Positions 34,380 to 45,781 of a DNA stretch of 64,000 nt are shown in pieces. The notes under the pieces were generated by a model. That model worked only from the letters and a program-made list of their open reading frames with translations. It had not been told where the DNA came from and did not search any database. The DNA lies in the NCBI GenBank assembly GCA_950106755.1, contig OX467082.1, positions 22,940,001 through 23,004,000 of the forward strand. The letters run 5' to 3'. Position 1 is the first letter of the stretch. Each line of letters begins with the position of its first letter. The translations under genes were made by a program, and so were the position numbers. Origin of the DNA: Climacium dendroides (lineage: Eukaryota; Streptophyta; Bryopsida; Hypnales; Climaciaceae).

Positions 34380-35300
34380 TAAGGGCAGGCAAGTTAGTTG
34401 CCTGCCATTCCATCCTACTCCATTCGACCTTAGTGCTTTCACGTATGTATTTCGATTTCCTTTTCTTAATCTATGTCAGTTAGGGTGCTTCTAGCTGCAC
34501 TTTGCTTAGACGGAATCTTTGGCTCAGTGTATGCATGTATGATTGTATCCTTGTCCTAGAGAAAGAGAAAGGAAGGAGAGGAGGAATCCGAATCTTGAGC
34601 TACGGGTCTCTTGGTGTTGAGCTGAGTGGGAGAGATGTAAATTGAGTAAGGGAGTGTAAGTGTGATGTGCCTTTAAACTACCGGAATAGCAATCCGGGTA
34701 AGAAGGTAGAGGTCCCTGCGAGTCCGGAACCAGGAGGGTTCTGTGCGGAGATAAGCAACCGCCAAAGGAAAGGAACTCCCGCTACTTCGGAAGGTCTACC
34801 AACCTCCCTCTGGGTACATTGTCTTTTCCTTGAAACTCTGTCCCTTTGATCTATGAGTTCGGATCCGTCGTTGTAGTAAAGGGAGGTGTGAAAATTGCTC
34901 TGTGTGACCTGATTCCGGATTGGCCAATCCGGAAACTGTGAGAGAATACTCCTTCCTCTCCCTACAACTTTGTTGTCTTGGGTAGATGGTTTTAGTGGAT
35001 TTAGAGTATAGAGAGGATAATTGCACAAGTGGTGAGTCCCCACCCCTTCCTAGATCAAGGGCGGACCCTCTGAGGGTAAAACAGAGGCAACAAAAACCAG
35101 TGACGGAAGAGAGACGGAATTCAGTTCCGGGTGTGTCCAGATCCGGAACGGAATCCGGAATGTACTAAGTTTCCGGAATGAGGTAGGGTAAGTGAAAGAA
35201 AGAGGATTAAGTGAGTAGTCCCAATCCGGATGCTTCTAACTCTATCGATATCACACTAGAAGTTCCCTGGACCAATAATTCGTGTCGTCTTGCAACAATT
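34380..35300 (+). repeat. LTR-like repeat, right copy (diverged)
   Basis: Partner of 27320-28340, same orientation, with shared landmarks GTTGTAGTA, GTGTGACCTGATTCCGGATT and CCTCTGAGGGTAAAACAGAGG. Divergence is large, so either the element is old or the two belong to different members of the family. Confidence 0.45.
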
Positions 35301-35427
35301 TGTGGTTGTAAGGATACTTACGGCTAACTACGCGTACGACACCTTCGTTTGGTAGTCATACCATTGTTTTTCCCCAGTGCAAATGATTTTGGAATTTGTG
35401 TGGCGCTTGGTCTAGTGGAAGGTTCCA

Positions 35428-38210
35428 CTAGTTGAATTCATGACCTGATGCCATAGAATGCAATATTCCTAGCATTTCATAAAACCTTGCATTCAAAGGA
35501 GTACGACAGTTGGGGCAACGGGCGGAATATTGTGCTGCTCTTTGGATGCAAAGAATATGAAAAGAGTGGCTACATTGACCCAAAGTTAGACCTCCCTCAG
35601 GCCCAAAACGATATTGGCAAAGAGAGCACTTTTCCTTCATCAAAGGAACATTGGGATCACTTCCAGGTATAAGCTGCTTCTCATGTTGAACAATATGAGC
35701 AGACAATGTGTTGTGAGGAACCCATCCTTCTTCCGCTTCCAATGCCCAATTGATGTTGTCTGATTCATAGGTTCTCCCGTGATTCAACCGCTCGAACATT
35801 CTATCCATGTTTCCCCAAACTGTAATGCACACTTCGGGATCCTTTAATTCTGCGTCGAACTTCTCTTTCAAACGCAGGTGAGAAGACTGCACGTTTCTCA
35901 ACGATTCGTCCGACTGCATTGCATACTTCAAGAGTCCCCTCATGAGTTGAGAGCATAAACCGGATTGTTGTTGTAGGTGCCTTGCCCACAGCACCCACCG
36001 TAGATCCCTGGTCTTCATTGGAAGAATGTCGTGTAGTATTTGTATGTGTTCCATTCTCTGCAGTGAAGACTCCGCGTCATTCTTTGCTTGAATTGCCAAG
36101 TCCAATTGTTGCCTTAATTCCTGGACTTCATGATTCACCGTTTGCGTGCAAGCAACTTCTAATGAGAGTGGAGGCACAACTTTAGGGCTCTCAATGGCCA
36201 TAACGACTTCTACAGTCTCGTCCACAGCTTTGCCCTTGTCAAGAGGAAGCGAAAGTTGATCGCTTTCTTGAGTGGTTGACTTGCCTCCAAGAGGCTTGCT
36301 CCGTCCCTGCAATGTTCAGATGACTTGTCATTTTGTAATGTCTTCAACATCTCTCGATGCCATTATAAATTGTCCTCAGATGTTTTCAATTGCAAAACCA
36401 ACTTCTGGTTTTGGGACTCCAACGTCCCATTCGAGAGCTTTAAAGTCTCAACTTCTTGTTGAAGACTAAAACACATATCTCTCAAGGCTTCATGGTCTTT
36501 ATCCCAAAACACCATAGAGCAATGCTTATCCAATTTGTCGAACTTGACCTTCAGGAGATCATGATCTTCTTTATCATAATTGACCTTCATGAGCTCCTCA
36601 TTTTGTGTTTGAAGCTCAACCACAGCCTTGAGATTTTCCACCTTCTCTTCTTGGAGCTTATCTGCAAATTCAATGAATTTTCTGAAGGCCACGGCACCCT
36701 CCAGTATCTCTGGTGTCATGCTCATAAATTCTTCAGCTATTTGTGTGAGGGCAGGTGTCATAACAGCTACAAGTTTAGCTGTACATGATAGAGAGTAGGC
36801 AGTCTTGAACAATTCGCCGAACTTCCATACTTGGTTGCACGGGGTTGAGGTTTGCCCTTCATCTATCGTGCCTCCTTTATTTGTTGTACCCTCTTCATTT
36901 GCAGAAGGATGAACTTCTTCTTGAACTTCAAAAGTCTTCTATTTAAGAGAACATTGTAGTAAGTGCTCTATTTCTTGTAGCGGAGGCATCATCGATAAAG
37001 TCTTTAGATCCTCTGGACCCAAGAACGCTAGGATTGGATTCTCCTCCGTCTTTGGGGTCTCTTCGCCATTGTTAAGAACGCTCGGTTCCCGAGAGTCCAT
37101 TTCTGCCTTCTATAAGTTCTCATCATTCATGTTTTGGGAAGGTGGCACTTCATGCATTGGACTCCAAACTGGACTTGGACTTCTGTTAATTTCTTCATCT
37201 GTACTCCTGGCACTGATGTCCATAAGGGCATCACTGTCTAAAAGACGAGTGATTCTAGCAGTTGCCGTGTCCATCTCTTCTGAGGAAACCTCTTCTTTGT
37301 ACTCCAATGTCTTCAACGTCGATCCTTGTTTTGATGGATGAGATGGCACCTTGAAAATACCAGGTTCTCCCTTCGCGCTTGATGCAATTGGTGAAGGGCT
37401 CAGAAACATCGGTACAGTGTCAAGCACGACTCATTCCGCATCCTTCGAAGAAGACGCTAAAGCTTTCGTAGTATTACATACGGTATCCGGTTCTAGCGTC
37501 ATACTTCCTCCTCTATTACCTTCTATATTTTCCACTTCGGGTTGAAGTGAAATGTCAACTTGATTCGTAAGATCCGCTGATGTGGCATTCATTTTGTTAC
37601 TTTCAAGGGGGTGCTCCTCCTTGTTTTCCCCTTTGTCTTTCATGTTCTGCACTTTGTTTTGAATAGAAACACGTTTTTCTTCCGTGTTGTGCTGTAGAGT
37701 AGCATTGCCTTCAACCATTTGAAGAAGTTGTCCCTTTGAAACAAACGTATCAGGAATATCTTTCTGGCCATCAGGAAGCACAAGCGGTGTTTCTACTATC
37801 CTGGGGTACGTACTCCAATCCACCTTGCGAGCCAACTTCAATTCTGTATACACCATGCTTGCTATGGTGTAGTTAATTCTACCCTTGCTCATCGATTTAT
37901 CCTTGAAGAGAGCCCGCCACACCTCTACGGAACGATGGACAAAATGAGGGCTCAGACAACTTGCGAGTTTAAAAGAAAACTCCCGAGTGTGACCAGCATG
38001 TAATTCTTGAGGCCACAACTTCCCAATGTGATACATCTTCACATATTTCTTGCACAACTTGGAAGTCCAGTATTCATCGACCACCTTCTCCCACTCAGGC
38101 TCTGCTAAAATGTTCTCATCCTTTAAAATGTCAAGATGGAGCTCGTGACGAGCTCCTTTTTGTTTCGATCTCTTGTTGCTTTCACCTTTAATGCCGCGCT
38201 TTTCTTCCAT
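35428..38210 (-). pseudogene. Paralogue of the 22281-23477 gene with coiled coil and C-terminal RING-H2 finger, broken
   Basis: From ATG at 38210 one frame runs to about 36363 with three internal stops: TGA 37431-37433, TAG near 37107-37112 and TAG near 36943. The N-terminus has L-C-K-K-Y-V-K-M-Y-H-I-G-K-L-W-P, F-V-H-R-S-V-E-V-W and V-D-W-S-T-Y, as in the intact paralogue. A coiled coil follows at 36363-36812. After a frame change near 36310, where TTGCAG could be an acceptor, 36312-35428 encodes more coiled coil and a RING-H2-like finger: C-S-L-C, C-S-H-S-F-H-I-L-C, C-P-N-C. RING-H2 fingers usually mark ubiquitin ligases; whether this one worked is unknown. Confidence 0.65.
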
Positions 38211-38410
38211 AGCTACTTGATGCCTTGATTCTTCTCTTCAACCGTGTGTAAATGACTGATTCAAAACCCCTCCGGTGTAATCAAAGATGTATAACCCCAA
38301 CTCTCTACCACATAGGAGCAACTGGCGCAGTGAAGCAACAGTAGCACATCCGATGTGGTGTTGTTTTCTAAGGAGGAAAGTTGAAGTGAGTGAAAATGCC
38401 TTGGCCGTCC

Positions 38411-38420
38411 CTTCATATAG
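38411..38420 (-). promoter_or_regulatory. TATA-like box CTATATGAAG
   Basis: Minus-strand CTATATGAAG lies about 200 bases before the ATG at 38210, with the GC-rich island beyond it. The arrangement matches the paralogue at 22281-23477 (TATA-like box at about -212, then GC island). Confidence 0.4.
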
Positions 38421-38459
38421 CCGTTCACGCCCAAACCTAAAACTTGTCTTCCTAAATCT

Positions 38460-38767
38460 ACCCTGGATGACGCGAACCTACCCCGAACCTGCGAACGGCG
38501 TTCGATCGAACGCTCCGTCCGCTCCCAAACCTGCGGACTGGCAGTCCGCTCGCCCGACTGCTCCGTCGGATGTCCCCCCGACCGCTCCGTCGGTCGCCCT
38601 TCCGACCGCTCCGTCGGCCACCCTCCTGACCGCTTCCACGACCGTCCGACCAACCGTTGGACGCCAATCGACCACAGTCCGGCCGCGTCCATGACGCCTG
38701 GACAACGGACGTCCGGACGTCCGGATTTTGGACGTGATTTCGTGATGGACGTACGTCCGAGACAACC
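38460..38767. repeat. GC-rich island between the RING paralogue and truncated family P copy 2
   Basis: Contains three spaced copies of CCGACCGCTCCGTCGG-like words at about 38540-38640 and, at 38700-38760, CGTCCGGACGTCCGGA repeats. Recognisable copy 2 sequence starts at 38768, so this island again sits at a truncation boundary. Confidence 0.65.
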
Positions 38768-39337
38768 TTGCCTACATCTTTGGCCTGGAGGATAAAAAGA
38801 CGATTTCCATTGAGCAGCTCATCAAGGCCCCAGAGGACTTAAACATTTGTAGCTATGAGATGAAGCTCACGGAGGACATGATGACGTACCTCTGAGAAAT
38901 GCCAGATAAGTCCACAAAACAAACATTGTGTATCATGCTAGTGGATTGTTCCGAAAAGCCAAAGCTGGAGGACTGGCCAGCACTAGAAAGGAAGAACTTC
39001 TACATCATCAATGGGCAACATAGTGTGACTGCTAGCAAAATGATGGTGGACCAAAACCTTGACAAAGAGATTGTCAAGAACTTTCATTAGTGGGATTGCT
39101 ACGTGGTCTAGTCCATAGATGCCCAGAAACTTTGCGACATATCGGCATACTACAATAGGGTCAACCACTTCGTGGCGCAGAAGCCCTCGTGGTCAACAAA
39201 CATTCTGGGAGCCAAAAAAGTGTGGGAACTCATGGAGAGGCCATGCAATCCAAAGGAAGCCGCCCCAATAGCAACAATGTCCAACGTTAGGCGAAATGCT
39301 GAGAGTGTAGCAAATAAGAAGAAATTCATGGTAAGAG

Positions 39338-39516
39338 ATTCAGGTCGAGTCGACCTAATTTGTAAATGTCATCTGCCACCTAGTGTTCTAGCAACAATAG
39401 GTGATGTTCTGATCTTCTTTATATGATAATGAATGAAGTATTCGAAGTAAGCAGAACGACAAAGGTGCATTTGACATTAAAAATGAAATGTGTAGTTTAG
39501 GTCGGTCCGAGCTGAA
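39338..39516. promoter_or_regulatory. Type A palindromes in intron 1 of copy 2
   Basis: At 39338-39362 (GATTCAGGTCGAGTCGACCT) and, worn, at 39494-39516. Both match copy 1 in position within intron 39331-39560. Confidence 0.7.
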
Positions 39517-40960
39517 TAGAGAGCTTCAAATTCACCATGACATATAATATTACGTTGCAGGAATTCTCATCGGCAATGTACAAGCGGTTCGCTCTGCTAG
39601 ATGTATTAAAGGCCCAGAAGACTACGAAAGGCAAGGACGCCAAGGAGAAGCTTAAGATCCGAAATGAGTTGAAGATAATCATAGCTTTGGACGACGTGTA
39701 TAACCTCTAGAGCAAGGTCATCTCCAATGCTACGCATGGGGAGTTGATAGACCCCAATACTAGACTGAAGTACAACGAGAAGGTGACTTGGAAGCTTGAG
39801 CAAGGGAATCTGATGCATGAGTTTTTCAAAGTGCTCGGAAACCTTTCATTCAATGAGTTGTCGAAGCTGGCCGAACATATTCTACATTAGAATTTAGGGA
39901 GTAAGAATAAAGAGTACCCGAAGGTCACAATCAAGCTTCTCTCTGCTGTATAGGAGAGTTGCTACACTACTAGGGAGTGGGTGGAGAGAAGGAAGCACAA
40001 GCACAAGGTGAAGATGGAGCTCCACGCCCTAGACGCAAGCCTCAGGCTCATGACCTCCTTGAACGAGCTGAACCACAAGAAGTGGAGGGAGTTCAAAAGA
40101 AGTCGGAACTTCACGAGTACCACCATGAACGTGCTGCTAGAGCAGCCAGGGAACAAATACTGGATGGAGGCAAAGCAGTCAAGAGCAAAGGGGAAGAGCG
40201 CTGAGGAGATGTCAATGTATGCGGTTGAGTTCTTCCGGGTCTTCCTACAGCAGAGAAACAACTTTGTGCCCCCAAAATCCACTACATACTATCGTCCATA
40301 TGACATTATGTATAAGATGTACCAAGATTGGCCTAGAGGCATGTTCATTGCAGAGAACGTTAAGGACATGAAGCTTGCAATGTGGGACTTTCGTTATACC
40401 CTAAATGTAATGTCAAAGTTTAAGTGTACGTCAACCGATCTATACTTCGCTGCAAATGTCGAGTCCTTCCAAGAAAAGGGCCAAACCCTTTTTGAGGACA
40501 TTCCAGTGTGGGTGCTCATTTGTTCTGACTTCACTGGGCAAACGCAGGCACTCCACTTCATAGACAACAATCCCGCATTGAAGGAGTATTCCATGAGTTT
40601 TTCTAACTACATTCCCTCACCCAATGAGCGTATCGGTGACTTGTCTGCACGAAGCAAGAAAGCGGTGGAAACCAATTTATCTGACCATCCTACAAAGCCC
40701 AAGCAACACTAGGACGGTGAAAATGAGGTCTTCCTATGATGCTCCAAATATTGAAACATTCACAAGGCTTGGGGCTTACAACGAGCTAGAATTCAAGATT
40801 AACAATACTGAGCTACGGATGGAGTTTTTTCTTAATCTCGTGAGGAAATTCTGCGCTCCTAGAGCAAGCGTAATGTCATTCTTCGTTGGGTCGAAATTCA
40901 CATGTGCTGCAATGGTAAGCCTGAACGGAATTAATTTTACAATGTCATATTTTGGCTATG

Positions 40961-41150
40961 GTTAAGGTTGATTGGACCTGAATAAAATGAACATGTATTT
41001 TGTTCTTGTAATTATAAGGTGATATAAGTCAGATCGGGTCGACCTGACTCGTAGCATTGACTGGAGTGAGTTGTTCCTTAGGTCGGCTCGACCTAACTGG
41101 TGGCATTGAGTGCCCAAGCCTCAACTTCAGGTTGGGTCGACTTGACCCAA
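40961..41150. promoter_or_regulatory. Worn type A palindromes in intron 2 of copy 2
   Basis: Four sites within intron 40915-41242 at about 40961, 41029, 41081 and 41126, matching the four of copy 1. Each has lost arm symmetry by C/T or G/A changes. Confidence 0.65.
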
Positions 41151-42465
41151 TCTACTACTGACATTACTTGAAATACCATTGTATCCTCATTAGGGAATTT
41201 TCATACCATCGCAGTCTGATGACGTTGTGTGTGACTTTGTAGATGAGTGGGGTTAATGTGTTTGCTGTGGAGGACTCGGAGGATTCTGACCAATGGATTG
41301 AAATTGCAACCACTGCAAAGAAACTGGATAAGAACGATTTTCTTCTAGAGGGATACTTTGTTGATGAGGACAAATTCTCGTACCGACCATTAGGGTCAAG
41401 CACGCCTTCGTCATCAAAGCGCAAGGAGAAGGCAACTGGAGAGGCAAGCACGCCGTCCGGTCGGAGGTCATCTGCAGTCATAGTGTGTGAGTCCTCCGAC
41501 AGCGATGGGGCAGCTGGTGATGACGACGACGATGACAATGTTCCCATGAATCGGAGCACCCCTCCAATGATCCGCTCTCATAGCATCCGGGAATCATTAG
41601 CGTCGTCGGGCCAACCACCTGACTCGTCTACCATGTCATCTCCAACCTCTAGGTAGAAGCAAAAGAGGGGAAGATCGCAAGCTGATGAAGACTATGAGGC
41701 AGAAATTACAGAGTTGAAGAGGAAGCGGGAACAAGACCAAATGATGTTTGATAAGCAAGCCAGAGAGATGGAGGAGTTGCGACAATTTATGGTGGCTATG
41801 TCACAGAAGAACGACTCCAAACTCGAGGCCATTATCAATAGTCTTGGTGGGGCCATGCCCCTAGCATCTGTGCAGCCGTCTCAAGTTGACCAGAAGCTTT
41901 TTTTGCAAGGAGCGCCAATAAGACCAACGATGAGTGGATCCTCAAGCTTATCCACCACTCCACGATTAACTGGGGTGCCTTCTGTCTCTCTCACTCCTCT
42001 TGCAAGTTCCGTAGATCCTCTAGCTCTTCCTCCTACTGAGGAGTGCCCTTCGACCCCTACACCTCCACCTGATGACGAGGACATGGCACAAATTCCACTT
42101 GATGGTGGCAAGTCCTCAGAAACCTTGGAGTTTAGCCCAAAGATGCTTGCGGATCCTGCCATCACCATTGATGATGATCGGAGTCATGCATTGGATGGCC
42201 AAGATGCACCATCAAGTTGACCACACAATCACTCGATGTCATTTGTATAGAATTAGCTCGACTTGAACTGATTTGTGTCATAGGTTGTACTAAGATAGAG
42301 GCCCTTAGTGTGGGAGACAGGACTTTTTGATACAAAACAATTTTTTGGCTAATCCATATCTTCATGTAAAATGATGAATTTTTTGTATTCAATTTTATTA
42401 ATCAATTATACAGATTTTCAGTAAAAATTTTAAGTCTTGTTTATCTGGCCCTTCTTGAATTGCAG

Positions 42466-44427
42466 AACCTCCTCTGATGGCTATGTCAACTGGACCAAAT
42501 GAACTTCCAAAATCTATTGCTCTTGTACAACTTGTACAAATTCCACCATTTGGTTGTGGCGGTATGGAAGCTACAAGTGGAGGTGCACCGGAACTTGAGT
42601 CCATGCACGTAGATGATGACGTCTCTATTCCCGATACTCAACTTCTAGAGATTGAAATGCCGGACCCCGTTGGACCGACGTTGTCTTTGCGGCAAAAGGT
42701 AACCTCTTGCCCATGCATCCTTGATCTCTGCGCTAATAGGTACCTCTGTATTCATAGTCTGCGACGTTTGGATTTTGCCTTTTTCCTTGAGTTTCAAAAT
42801 GTGTCAGTGCAGCTTAGTAACTGGTTGCACATTTGTCCGTTTGATAGCAGGGATCGGTTCCTCCATCTGAACGTGGAGATACGTCGAAGGATGTTGAGAT
42901 TCCATTGACGTCTAGGGTAACCGTCGCTGAAAAGTGGCTGAATGTTGTCTTGGACTTGAATGGAGTCTTGTGTGTCTGTAAAGACGCTAAGTACAAAGGG
43001 TGGGCTATGCACGTCGGAAATGTAGACGAATCGCACTCCGCCACAATTCTTGTGATTGTGGGACCGAAGGAAGTCTTTGTCCACCCAAATTGCACTCATT
43101 TTCTTTGTGAGCTAGGATTGATAGCACACATTTCTATTTGAAGCTTGATGAAGAAGTTTACTGTTCAAAAAATTGTCGATTATCTTTTTGTCGGTCTAGA
43201 TAAGCCCCGCATTATACTTGGACAAGAGTCTTGCATGATGCTCAAGTGTGAGGAACAAAGCTAGATAGTCACATGCAGGGAGCCAAGCACCACCAAGGAC
43301 CTGTTTGTGAAGGACGCGAACACCTTGTTTAATAATTTCAATGGGCAATTTCTTCGAGAGAATATTGTCATAGTTGACGACAGTCCCATGAAGCACTTCA
43401 TGAACAAGTCGGAGAACATTGTTCTTCCCATCAACTGGTCTTCCAAGGGTAACGGTCCCAGGGACTCATATTTTGACATGGTCCTTTTGCCCTCGCTCAG
43501 GCGACTTCACGTAGCTCGAGATGAAGGGTTGAAATCATTTCGCAAGAGTAGTGCGGGGAAGATTGGGCGGAAGATGTTGTATGACGAGAGAAATCGTAGC
43601 ATGTACAATAGTCTTATGGATGCAGTCAAAGTGTCTTCAGTGTATTGATAGCGCATTGCATTTCATTGCATGTTCATCAACCACGTCGATGCAGTGACTG
43701 TATCATCGTCTAATCGGCATTACAAAAGGGTAGTTTAATTATTGCTTTGGTTCAGGTCGAGTCGTGCTAAATGGCATGTGCATTGTTCTCTGAGTTTCTA
43801 GTGAACTTCAGCTCGCCTCGACCCTAATGGCTTGTGCATTCACATATATGGTTAGAGATATACGTAATTTCTATAATATATTTTTTTCATGAATACCTTT
43901 CTGTATTTTCTTCTTCCTCCAGTTTAGGTCGGGTCGACCTCATTTGATGGCCAGGACTTCCTAAATTGCATATTTGTTATTGGAGTTTACTTGTAAATGT
44001 AATTACAGTTATAGTTTTTCTTTGAATTGTTCTAATCTCTTTCTTTTCTTAGAATTTGGAAACGTCGTCCTCTCCTGTTCGGCACACCAGTCTTCTATGC
44101 ACTACATCAGCTGATTCATTCTCCGACTATGAGCAGAATCTAATTCTGAGTATAAGAAACTTCATGTGTTCGGCTGCCACTACAAATTCAACAATGGACT
44201 TCTCCATAATGCCCGTTGATGATGGGGTGGTGGATAGTCCTCCGAGTTCAGCTCCACATCATCTAAAATCATGTTCTCCATCGCCCATGAAGTCCAGCAA
44301 TGTTTTTGCTACACCGATGTCGTCCTCACCTTGCGATAGAGCAATACAGTGGAAACTATATGGTGAGGACGTGGGTCCTTCCTCAGATGTTCAAGGAAGT
44401 ATGAGGGCTTTCCAAGCTCATGTATAG
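42466..44427 (+). pseudogene. FCP1/NIF-like (HAD) exons downstream of family P copy 2
   Basis: Exons 42466-42698 (linker), 42851-43648 and about 44053-44427 (Ser-rich tail). The junction 42698/42851 is in phase 0. The middle exon has N-V-V-L-D-L-N-G-V-L, V-F-V-H-P-N-C-T-H-F-L and N-I-V-I-V-D-D-S-P-M-K-H-F-M-N-K, the landmarks of FCP1-type HAD phosphatases, which in plants often read D-L-N-G rather than D-x-D-x-T. The first Asp and the D-D-S-P motif are present. TGA at 43139-43141 sits where family members have Trp, and TAG at 43262-43264 follows. It may be the 3' part of the family P gene or a separate gene of the same element; the position and shared palindromes favour one element. Confidence 0.6.
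43751..43945. promoter_or_regulatory. Palindromes after the FCP1-like exon, including one hybrid site
   Basis: At 43751-43773 the left arm is type A (TTCAGGTCGAG) and the right arm is type B (TCGTGCTAAATG). A worn site lies at about 43808, and a type A site (TTTAGGTCG-GG-TCGACCT) at 43922-43945. They sit in the apparent intron between 43648 and 44053. Confidence 0.6.
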
Positions 44428-44486
44428 TACTTGTTCATAGTGTAGAGTCATACATTTATGCTTCATGAAAGCTCAATGTGCATATT

Positions 44487-44840
44487 ACAAAACAACTCAA
44501 CGCTCGAGTGAATTACACTCGTAGTTTTTATAATGTATACAGTGCAATGTAATGAACTATATTACTGGCCTTTAGAGTTCGTTGCCTGTAATATAGTGTC
44601 ACTAGCCCTACTCAAGTATAGTTGGAGATGTATGGAACAATTCATAGTGTACAAGTAAAAGGTCAATATAATCGTTTACCTTGTGGGTCTGATATTTGAT
44701 TCCTACTTGTGTTCATCTGATTTTAATTCTTGTATGATTTGAATATTGTTTGAGGAATTCTCTTCTCCATTTTTGAATGAAATTAGACTTCTGTAACTCT
44801 CATTTCGGTGGAATACTCTCATTTTAATGAATATTATGTT
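44487..44840 (+). repeat. Terminal repeat, left member of an inverted pair
   Basis: Matches the complement of 63647-64000 along its full length at roughly 85-88% by eye. It ends with a doubled ACTCTCATTT motif, then AATGAATATTA(T/C)GTT, after which the two copies diverge. It lies 60 bases after the last exon of copy 2. It is either the 3' end of two similar elements facing each other or a long terminal inverted repeat. Confidence 0.75.
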
Positions 44841-45781
44841 AAATCCAGAATACTTACCGGACCAAGTCACGCAAGGACAGTCAAGGACTACAACGACATT
44901 CTAGCATCAACCCAACACTGAGCCTCCCATCAACCAAGTGGATGTCCTCGCACTCTCTTGGGCGTTGCACCGGGGCTTTGACTCCGTTTATGGGGAATTC
45001 CGACATCTGGAATTCAGGCACGTCTTGCAAACTCCCGTCCAAGGAAATTACTAACAGCCTCTCAGATACCCTCACCCTAAGGCCGTATCCTACCCTCAGG
45101 CTATACCAGCATTTAGGCAGGTAGTATACTAACACTACTGTCGGAACAATCCGGTTGATCTTTCCATCAATCCAGTGACGTCCGGAAACCACTCACAAAG
45201 TTGACTCTTGCTAGTTAAGGTAAGATCTCAACATCTGGAAAAGGCACGAATGGACCCACATCCCCATAAGCATGCACCAAATATAAGAAGTAAGAGAATG
45301 GAAAGCCTCCAAATACTTGAATTAAGCTTAAAAGGTACAAGCTGAAAATAATGGGACGGATGTGAATGACTACAAAGGTTCGTCAAAACTGACTTATACT
45401 AAAACTAACATCATCCTAAAAATCCCACAAAACATTCCTACTGGTCCACTAGATTTCCGGTAATCTACTAGATCCTATTTTTTTGGCTTTGACGGCCGAA
45501 CTCCGGTATTTTATAGGTATGTATAAAACTGCCACCTATTCCCCTGCATCCTTATCTATGGGAGGAATAAGGTCCTTTAACAAGTCAAGGTTTATCTGCT
45601 TCTAGCTACTCCCTAGTGAAAATAAATCAGGGCCCCTTGCTCCCCAACTTGGACCTCCCACGATATTGGTTCCTCTGTCTACATTCCGAGTTCCAACTAT
45701 CGAAACTTTCGGACTTCCTCAGAAATCTTTTCGGGTCTGTTTGTGGTGGGGAGAAGATTGTATCGACTGAGGCCCCGAAGT
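44841..45781. other. No gene recognised
   Basis: Moderately GC-balanced sequence downstream (minus strand) of the gag relic, with TTCCGGAA-like words near 45470 and 45900 shared with it. It may hold the 3' end of that element, but no repeat partner was found. Confidence 0.35.

Larger units (their letters stand above)
38768..42220 (+). pseudogene. Family P copy 2: ParB-like / methyltransferase-like gene, 5'-truncated and broken
   Basis: Aligns closely with copy 1 from its base 6004 onward. Exons end and start at the same places: donor after 39330, acceptor before 39561, donor after 40914, acceptor before 41243. The I-I-N-G-Q-H-S motif is kept near 39005-39025. The degenerate methyltransferase-like motifs read M-W-D-F-R-Y and F-F-V-G-S-K. 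Nonsense codons include TGA 38893-38895, TAG 39088-39090 and TAG 39109-39111, with more in exon 2, and a one-base insertion near 40670 shifts frame. Almost all differences from copy 1 are C/T or G/A. Exon 3 is longer than in copy 1 and ends at TGA 42218-42220 after a Pro/Thr-rich stretch, although an unseen donor could join it to the FCP1-like exons. Confidence 0.75.
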
